A stretch of 7,705 bases of DNA from Epsilonproteobacteria bacterium UBA6211 (GTDB taxonomy: Bacteria; Campylobacterota; Campylobacteria; Campylobacterales; Arcobacteraceae): contig DISL01000063.1 in assembly GCA_002421845.1 (NCBI GenBank), positions 1-7,705 on the forward strand. The letters are read 5' to 3'. Of this stretch, positions 1 through 4,425 are shown piece after piece; within the stretch, counting starts at the first letter, position 1, and each line of letters opens with the position of its first letter. A program made the position numbers and the translations under genes. The notes beneath the pieces were generated by a model. That model was given only the letters and a program-made list of their open reading frames with translations, did not search any database and was not told where the DNA came from.

Positions 1-102
1 CTTACCCTTCATGGATGGTATTATAAGATAGAAGACGGCTCTATTGAGGAGTATAATAAAGATAAAGGAATTTTCATATCAATAAAAGATTTAGACGTCT
101 AA
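1..102 (+). CDS. Beta-class carbonic anhydrase, C-terminal fragment
   Basis: This is the 3' end of a gene that begins left of the window. Reading frame 1 is open from base 1 to a TAA at 100-102, giving 33 residues. The segment LHGWYYKIEDGSIEEY matches the closing strand of beta-carbonic anhydrases of the CynT/Can type, which end in a typical LHGWxYdIexGxIexY pattern. The family reversibly hydrates CO2 to bicarbonate using a zinc ion. The zinc ligands lie upstream and cannot be seen, so activity cannot be judged. The stop codon sits in a 12-bp palindrome (91-102), but no T-run follows, so no terminator is claimed. The gene is separated from the potassium operon by a stretch that carries its own promoter, and so is probably not co-transcribed on purpose. 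Confidence 0.72.
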   Translation, partial: LTLHGWYYKIEDGSIEEYNKDKGIFISIKDLDV

Positions 103-108
103 TAAGAC

Positions 109-147
109 TTTTGATATATTGAGTGCATCTTAATAAAATTTTGATAT
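109..147. repeat. Direct repeat TTTTGATAT, two copies 30 bp apart
   Basis: The nonamer TTTTGATAT occurs at 109-117 and again at 139-147, exactly 30 bp start to start, which is close to three helical turns. Both copies lie upstream of the TATAAT box of the potassium operon. They could be regulator sites on one face of the DNA. In such AT-rich DNA a chance repeat is also quite possible. Confidence 0.35.
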
Positions 148-148
148 T

Positions 149-166
149 TTTACAATCTTTTTTATA
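149..166 (+). promoter_or_regulatory. Candidate KdpE-type operator
   Basis: TTTACA (149-154) and TTTATA (161-166) lie 12 bp apart start to start and are joined by a T-rich spacer. Their centre is roughly 40 bp upstream of the start point predicted from the TATAAT at 188-193, a position typical of activators that touch RNA polymerase. OmpR-family regulators bind tandem half sites about 10-11 bp apart. The E. coli KdpE site, as I recall it, is also T-rich with TTTATA and TTTACA elements, but in the opposite order. The operon encodes a KdpE-like regulator, so autoregulation is plausible. This is inference from weak, AT-rich signals. Confidence 0.3.
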
Positions 167-187
167 TTAATCTGATTATAAAAGGTT

Positions 188-193
188 TATAAT
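188..193 (+). promoter_or_regulatory. Sigma-70 type -10 box of the ktr operon
   Basis: A perfect TATAAT is seen 22 bp before the start codon of the micropeptide gene. No good -35 hexamer is present at the usual distance. The upstream DNA has T-rich runs instead, as is common for Campylobacterota promoters. The predicted start point near base 200 would give a leader of only about 16 bases that still contains the AAGGA ribosome binding site at 205-209. Confidence 0.6.
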
Positions 194-215
194 GTGCTAG
201 TCAAAAGGATTTTAG

Positions 216-296
216 ATGAATATAGAAATGATTATGATGGTTACGGTGTTGGTTTTTTTATGTATGATATTAATCATAAAATTAAAAGATGCCTAA
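216..296 (+). CDS. Small hydrophobic membrane peptide (26 aa), KdpF-like in size and position
   Basis: The ATG at 216 is preceded by AAAAGGA (203-209) with a 6-base spacer, one of the better ribosome binding sites in the window. It opens a 26-codon frame ending in TAA at 294-296. The product has a short N-terminus (MNIE), an unbroken hydrophobic stretch over about residues 5-21 (IMMVTVLVFLCMILIIK in part) and a charged tail KLKDA, so a single-pass inner membrane peptide is expected. Five of its 26 residues are Met. Its last 8 bases overlap the first annotated ATG of the histidine kinase, which suggests translational coupling. Size, topology and linkage to Kdp-type genes recall KdpF (about 29 residues), the small subunit that stabilises the Kdp ATPase. 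Here, however, the neighbouring transporter is Ktr, and sequence resemblance to KdpF is limited to a generic hydrophobic core. It could instead be a leader peptide for the kinase or a small KtrB or kinase partner. Confidence 0.6.
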   Translation: MNIEMIMMVTVLVFLCMILIIKLKDA

Positions 297-1332
297 AAGT
301 GTTATGATGAATAGCGGATTTCTCCATTCATATCGATATTTGTTAAATTCCATACTGATTTTGGCATTTATTACTTTTATAAGTCATTTATTTAGAGATA
401 GTTTAGATATTATTAATATAGCTTTAATTCATTTAATCCCTGTTGTAATAGTTTCTATGCACGGGAATATGAAATCAACTATTTTTATTACCTTAGTGAG
501 CGTAGTATTTTTTAATTTTTTGTATGTGCCTCCGATTTATAGTTTTACCGTTCATAACGAGCTATATATTTGGAGTTTTATTATATTCGGGATAGTGGGG
601 TGGATAATCACTTACCAATCCAAAAAACTCAATACCCAAAAAAGACAAAACGAATTAAGAGAATCTATCCTACATATAGTATCTCATGATTTAAGAACCC
701 CGTTATCGACTATTCACGGCAGTATCAATCTTATTTTAAATAATAAAAATCTTGATAGTAAGAAAGTAGAATCTTTACTCGAAGATATACATTACTCATC
801 AATTAGAATGAATAGGTTGATTACCAATCTATTTGATAGTGCTAGATTATCAAATAATGAGATAGATTTGAAATTGGAGTGGTGCGATTTTGAAGATATT
901 ATAGGTGTTGCACTTCAAGAGTTTCCTCTAAAACAAACAAACGATAATTTGGAAATTGATATAAATAATGTTCAATTATTTTGGGGAGATAATACTTTGC
1001 TTACTCAACTTGTTATCAACTTATTGGATAATGCCTTCAAATATGCTCTAATCGACACTAAAATAACTCTTTCTTTACGAAAGGTTGACAACAATATATT
1101 ATTAACTATTTTTAACAAAAGCAATAAAATCGATAATACAAAACTAAATAACATCTTTGACAAGTTTTATCGTATTGAAGATACTAATGATATTTCGGGA
1201 AGCGGTATAGGACTTGCGATTTGTAAAAGTGTCGTAATACTTCATAACGGTACTATAGGTGCGAGAGTTATAAACGACGGAATAGAAATAAGTGTTAGTT
1301 TGCCTATTACTAAAATGGTGGGGGTTGTATGA
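289..1332 (+). CDS. KdpD-type sensor histidine kinase with DUF4118 membrane domain, lacking the KdpD N-terminal module
   Basis: This is a 347-residue membrane kinase, the sensor of a two-component system. Four membrane segments lie at about 18-36, 41-57, 62-80 and 91-109. The sequence FNFLYVPPIYSFTV (75-88) is the hallmark of the DUF4118 domain found in KdpD. The catalytic part follows: an H-box VSHDLRTPLS with phospho-acceptor His133, an N-box LVINLLDNAFKYA (241-253), an F-box around IFDKFYRIE (289-297) and a G2 box GSGIGLAI (304-311). The G1 box, normally DxGxGI, reads FNKSNKI (275-281) and lacks the Asp and the glycines. Full KdpD is near 900 residues and has a cytoplasmic Walker A/USP-like N-terminal part, which is absent here. 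The start is uncertain: the ATG at 289 relies on coupling to the overlapping micropeptide, while the Met codons at 304 and 307 follow a weak AAAAG. The 3' end overlaps the regulator gene by 4 bases. The likely input is potassium limitation or turgor, by analogy with KdpD. Confidence 0.85.
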   Translation: MPKSVMMNSGFLHSYRYLLNSILILAFITFISHLFRDSLDIINIALIHLIPVVIVSMHGNMKSTIFITLVSVVFFNFLYVPPIYSFTVHNELYIWSFIIFGIVGWIITYQSKKLNTQKRQNELRESILHIVSHDLRTPLSTIHGSINLILNNKNLDSKKVESLLEDIHYSSIRMNRLITNLFDSARLSNNEIDLKLEWCDFEDIIGVALQEFPLKQTNDNLEIDINNVQLFWGDNTLLTQLVINLLDNAFKYALIDTKITLSLRKVDNNILLTIFNKSNKIDNTKLNNIFDKFYRIEDTNDISGSGIGLAICKSVVILHNGTIGARVINDGIEISVSLPITKMVGVV

Positions 1333-2024
1333 AAAAGAAAATTTTAATACTAGAAGATGATCAAGCAGTCAAAAAGCTTTTGGAAATTACGTTTAAAGAG
1401 TATGATTTTGATTTTGTATCTTGTGAAAATAAAAAAAGCGGTATAACCTTGTTTTTAAGTCATAATCCCAATTTGATTATATTAGATTTGGGTTTACCTG
1501 ACGGTGACGGAAAAGAGTTTATTAAATACATAAGGGAAATATCAAAAATACCTATTATCGTCGTGAGTGCAAGACACGATGAAAAAGAGATTATCTCATC
1601 TCTTGATTTCGGTGCCGATGATTACATAACAAAACCTTTTTCTATTAATGAATTATTAGCCAGAGTAAGGGCTAATTTAAGAAAAAATATCGAGCAGGAG
1701 TATGTACCTGAAAACGTTGTTTGCGGAGAGTTGGAATTGAATTTGGCATCGCGAGATATTTTTTTTAATAATGATAGTTTGAAGTTGACGCCTATTGAAT
1801 ATGAATTACTTAAATACTTCCTTTTAAATGCAAATAAAACTTTGACTCATAAACAAATCCTAAAAGAGGTATGGGGAGTAGGATACCAAAATGAAATGCA
1901 ATATTTAAGAACGTATATAAATACACTAAGAAAAAAAATAGAAAAAAATAGCACTAGACCTCAATATATTAAAACTGAATCGGGTATAGGTTACAGATTT
2001 TGTTGTAATTGTGAGGAAAAGTAG
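1329..2024 (+). CDS. OmpR/PhoB-family response regulator, KdpE-like
   Basis: This 231-residue cytoplasmic transcription regulator is the expected partner of the kinase just upstream, which it overlaps by 4 bases (ATGA). Receiver domain, about 3-118: acidic pair Asp10-Asp11, phospho-acceptor Asp53 in LIILDLGLPDGDG, Ser80 in the switch position, and Lys102 in ITKPF. The winged-helix DNA-binding domain covers about 130-227, with LTPIEYELLKYF, LTHKQILKEVWG, then YLRTYINTLRKKIE and ESGIGYRF. The LTH...VWG...YLRtYi pattern and the length fit KdpE better than other members. The tail is odd: it ends FCCNCEEK, with Cys225, Cys226 and Cys228 close together. A G-rich stretch (1317-1324) serves as a poor ribosome binding site. 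The targets are likely its own operon and thus ktrB and ktrA, but this is inferred from layout. Confidence 0.88.
   Translation: MKKKILILEDDQAVKKLLEITFKEYDFDFVSCENKKSGITLFLSHNPNLIILDLGLPDGDGKEFIKYIREISKIPIIVVSARHDEKEIISSLDFGADDYITKPFSINELLARVRANLRKNIEQEYVPENVVCGELELNLASRDIFFNNDSLKLTPIEYELLKYFLLNANKTLTHKQILKEVWGVGYQNEMQYLRTYINTLRKKIEKNSTRPQYIKTESGIGYRFCCNCEEK
2013..2017 (+). promoter_or_regulatory. Ribosome binding site fixing a GTG start
   Basis: GAGGA lies inside the last codons of the response regulator gene, six bases before the GTG at 2024-2026. That GTG shares its first G with the regulator's TAG stop (2022-2024). No ATG in this frame lies near the front of the KtrB reading frame with a better site, and the N-terminus produced from the GTG fits the family, so the GTG is chosen as the start. 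Confidence 0.65.
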
Positions 2025-3355
2025 TGGATATAGGTTATAAATATATCAAAATGATATTTTACGGATATTTGATTGTTATTCTAACGGGGGCTTTTTTACT
2101 CTCTTTGCCTTATGCACACATCGAAGAGTTAGCTTTTATCGATGCTTTGTTTACATCGGCTTCTGCTACTTGCGTTACGGGTTTGATAGTTGCTAGTACA
2201 TCGGAAAATTTTACTTTTTTCGGCGAATTTATTATATTGGTTTTGATACAAATAGGCGGTATAGGGTATATGACTTTAGTAACTTTCTTTTTTTTATATT
2301 TAAAAAAAGATTTGAGTATTGATGATAAAAAGATGATGAAACAATCATTGGAATTACCTACGTTAAATGTAAATAATTTTACAAAAAAGATTTTAGCGGT
2401 AGTGTTAACTTTAGAGTTTATAGGTGCTTTGATATTAACGGTAGAATTTTCTAAAACTTATGATTTTCATGAGGCAATGTGGTACGGCGTATTTCATGCT
2501 ATCAGTGCTTTTAATAATGCAGGTTTTTCTCTTTTTACCGATTCTTTAATGGGCTATAATGCAAATACAATCGTTATGATAACTATTTGTATGCTTGTTA
2601 TAGTAGGCGGTATAGGTTATTTTGTATTAATAGAAGTTTTAGAGAATAGAAAATCAATTAGTAATTTTTCTGTGCATTCCAAAATTATGATTTATGGAAC
2701 TTTATTTTTGTTAATTTTTGGAACTATACTTTTTTTGTCTCTTGAATGGGATAACCAAAAAACATTTGCCGATTTTTCTATTTATGAAAAAATATTAAAT
2801 GCTCTCTTTTTATCTGTCAATTTCAGAACTAGCGGATTTAATAGTATAGATATAGGTATGTTAAATGATTCTTCATTGTTTTTTTCTACTTTATTTATGA
2901 TAACCGGAGGTGGGCAAGGCGGTACGGCAGGTGGTATAAAGCTAACTACGGTAGCCGTTTTGATAGTAGCATTAATTTATGTTTTAAGGGACAATAACCA
3001 AGAACCAAATATATTCAAAAGAACAATAGACCAAAGAATAATCAACAAGGCTTTAGCTATCATCATGTTAGCTTCATTTTTAGTATTGTTTAGCACTTTA
3101 CTTTTGGTTGAAACACAAGATTTACCGTTTTTGAAAATACTTTTTGAGGTAGTTTCAGCATTTGCTACGGTAGGCGTATCGGTGGGAAACGGTGATATAT
3201 TAAGTTTATCCGAAAAGTTTGATACTTTTGGTAAAGGGATAATAATCCTTCTAATGATAGCAGGAAGGGTAGGTATTTTTGCATTTGGTGTTATTTTGGT
3301 AGGAAAATCGAAAAAGATTAATTTTAAATATCCGAAAGGAAGGATTTTGATATGA
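2024..3355 (+). CDS. ktrB: Ktr/Trk-type potassium uptake membrane subunit (KtrB)
   Basis: This 443-residue inner membrane protein is the ion-conducting subunit of a potassium uptake system of the TrkH/KtrB/HKT superfamily. The length fits KtrB (about 445) rather than TrkH (about 483). All four pore loops can be read, each with its filter glycine: SATCVTGL (Gly53), AFNNAGFS (Gly167), NFRTSGFNS (Gly271) and AFATVGVS (Gly384). Between pore units three and four lies the flexible M2C2 gate loop at 294-309, GGGQGGTAGGIKLTT in essence, unusually glycine-rich but with the TAGGIK core. Arg415 in the last helix (AGRVGIFAFG) is the conserved GRxG arginine. Translation starts at a GTG that overlaps the regulator stop by one base, and the 3' end overlaps ktrA by 4 bases (ATGA). 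The protein should form dimers sitting on a ring of KtrA. Family work on KtrAB shows Na+-dependent K+ uptake in some species; ion dependence here is unknown. Confidence 0.88.
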   Translation: MDIGYKYIKMIFYGYLIVILTGAFLLSLPYAHIEELAFIDALFTSASATCVTGLIVASTSENFTFFGEFIILVLIQIGGIGYMTLVTFFFLYLKKDLSIDDKKMMKQSLELPTLNVNNFTKKILAVVLTLEFIGALILTVEFSKTYDFHEAMWYGVFHAISAFNNAGFSLFTDSLMGYNANTIVMITICMLVIVGGIGYFVLIEVLENRKSISNFSVHSKIMIYGTLFLLIFGTILFLSLEWDNQKTFADFSIYEKILNALFLSVNFRTSGFNSIDIGMLNDSSLFFSTLFMITGGGQGGTAGGIKLTTVAVLIVALIYVLRDNNQEPNIFKRTIDQRIINKALAIIMLASFLVLFSTLLLVETQDLPFLKILFEVVSAFATVGVSVGNGDILSLSEKFDTFGKGIIILLMIAGRVGIFAFGVILVGKSKKINFKYPKGRILI

Positions 3356-4005
3356 GAACAATAGCCATTGTAGGATTAGGAAAGTTTGGCTTTTATATAG
3401 CTAAAAATTTATCAAGACAGAATTATAAGGTAATAGCCGTCGATACGAATGAACAAAGGGTTCAAGAGATAAGCGAGTATCTAGAAAATGCTTATATCTT
3501 AGACAGTACAAATAAGAGTGCTTTGGAAGATGCAGGTATAGTTAATCTTGACACCGTAATAGTAAGTATAGGTGAAAATATAGAGGCTAGTATATTGACT
3601 GTGATGGCTTTGAAAGATTTAGGTAATAACAACATTATAGCAAAAGCAATAACAACTATTCATGGGGAAATATTAGCAAAAATAGGTGTTTCAAAAGTTA
3701 TTCATCCCGAAAAAGTTGCAGGTAGAATGCTTTTGCATAATCTAGTCGAAAATATGAATGTAGAAAAAATAGATCTTAGTAATAGTATGAGAATATTAAA
3801 ATTAAAATTACCGGCTAAATATATATCAAGTAGCCTAAAAAATATTATAAATTTAACGGACAATGTTAAATTAATAGCATATAAAACCGAAGGTAATTGG
3901 ACTATTAATGTTGATAGTAACCATATAATACAAAAAGATGATTTATATACATTTTTGGGTGATTCAAAAGTGATTGAAGATTTTTATAGTAAATTAACGA
4001 TATAG
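3352..4005 (+). CDS. ktrA: RCK-domain potassium uptake regulatory subunit (KtrA/TrkA family)
   Basis: This 217-residue cytoplasmic subunit gates the KtrB pore. The N-terminal RCK_N Rossmann domain begins MRTIAIVGLGKFG, with the nucleotide-binding GxGxFG at Gly8-Gly13. An acidic residue ends strand two (VIAVD, Asp31), which binds ribose hydroxyls in KtrA. The helix IEASILTVMALKDLG and the segment GVSKVIHPEKVAG match KtrA closely. The RCK_C domain covers about 137-217. A single RCK unit and the length (KtrA is about 220 residues, TrkA about 458 with two units) argue for KtrA. In the family, ATP favours the open and ADP the closed state. The ATG overlaps the ktrB stop by 4 bases and has AAGGA at 3340-3344 with a 7-base spacer, so strong translation is expected. 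This is the last gene of the operon; no clear terminator follows. Confidence 0.9.
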   Translation: MRTIAIVGLGKFGFYIAKNLSRQNYKVIAVDTNEQRVQEISEYLENAYILDSTNKSALEDAGIVNLDTVIVSIGENIEASILTVMALKDLGNNNIIAKAITTIHGEILAKIGVSKVIHPEKVAGRMLLHNLVENMNVEKIDLSNSMRILKLKLPAKYISSSLKNIINLTDNVKLIAYKTEGNWTINVDSNHIIQKDDLYTFLGDSKVIEDFYSKLTI

Positions 4006-4011
4006 CGAAAA

Positions 4012-4046
4012 TCATAAGTGGACTAATGCTACAATCACACTTATGA
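4012..4046. repeat. Inverted repeat enclosing the start codon of the next gene
   Basis: TCATAAGTG (4012-4020) and CACTTATGA (4038-4046) form perfect 9-bp arms around a 17-base loop. The right arm contains the ATG at 4043-4045, and the loop holds the candidate -10 box. No T-run follows on the + strand, so it is unlikely to be an intrinsic terminator of the ktr operon. It could be a protein-binding palindrome over the promoter. As an RNA hairpin it would hide the start codon in transcripts that read through from ktrA. Confidence 0.55.
4030..4035 (+). promoter_or_regulatory. -10 box giving a possibly leaderless transcript
   Basis: GCTACAATCACACTTATG places a TACAAT hexamer seven bases before the ATG at 4043. 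The usual distance from -10 box to start point would put the first transcribed base at or next to the A of the start codon. No ribosome binding site is present between the box and the ATG, which supports a leaderless mRNA. Confidence 0.45.
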
Positions 4047-4348
4047 AAAACAAAATACAAGCACTAAAAACCAATCCAAAAGTACAAGAATCTATAAAAT
4101 CCCTAAAACCTAAGAAATCTATATGGGGATTTTTAGGGGTTGTTTTATTTTTTATAGTACCTGAAATCATAGCTTTTATTTACGGCTCAGATATAACAGC
4201 CTATGCAAACGAAGCACTAACGCACCAAAACGGATATATACAAGATTTATACTACAAGGCTTTAGTAGAGGTGTTTGAAGGTGGGGTGAGTTGGCTAAAT
4301 CTAGCTATCGGTTTGGCTTTGATAGTTTGGCTTTTTAAGGATGATTAA
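4043..4348 (+). CDS. Small two-helix membrane protein of unknown function
   Basis: I do not recognise this 101-residue protein. It has a Lys-rich, polar N-terminus (1-26, no cleavable signal), a first hydrophobic helix at about 27-48 (IWGFLGVVLFFIVPEIIAF), a polar loop of about 35 residues with several Tyr and acidic residues, and a second helix at about 84-98 (LNLAIGLALIVWLF) ending KDD. By the positive-inside rule the basic N-terminus should be cytoplasmic, so the loop would lie in the periplasm and the short C-terminus inside. Pro40 within the first helix may kink it. The gene lies 37 bases after ktrA but has its own promoter-like box and no Shine-Dalgarno sequence, so it need not belong to the potassium operon. 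The next gene also has its own promoter. Normal codon use and length for a small membrane gene make it likely to be real. Confidence 0.75.
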   Translation: MKNKIQALKTNPKVQESIKSLKPKKSIWGFLGVVLFFIVPEIIAFIYGSDITAYANEALTHQNGYIQDLYYKALVEVFEGGVSWLNLAIGLALIVWLFKDD

Positions 4349-4393
4349 AAAACAATAATATATACTTTTATCTACCGACAAGTTTTAAATGTG

Positions 4394-4399
4394 TATAAT
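4394..4399 (+). promoter_or_regulatory. -10 box for the 761-residue gene
   Basis: A perfect TATAAT lies 26 bp before the ATG at 4426, in the 77-bp gap after the small membrane gene. The predicted start point near 4406 gives a leader of about 20 bases with a weak GGAA (4417-4420) five bases before the start codon. No -35 box is obvious. No terminator for the gene upstream is visible in this gap. Confidence 0.55.
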
Positions 4400-4425
4400 C
4401 ACTAAATTTAATATTTGGAACTCAA

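Noticed and set aside
91..102. Perfect 12-bp palindrome TTAGACGTCTAA at the end of the carbonic anhydrase gene, considered as a terminator
   Set aside because: It has no loop and no T-run after it, so it cannot form an intrinsic terminator hairpin. It contains the stop codon and is probably chance.
4006..4042. Terminator at the end of the ktr operon
   Set aside because: The inverted repeat here has a long 17-base loop and is followed by A residues rather than T residues on the + strand, so it does not fit an intrinsic terminator.
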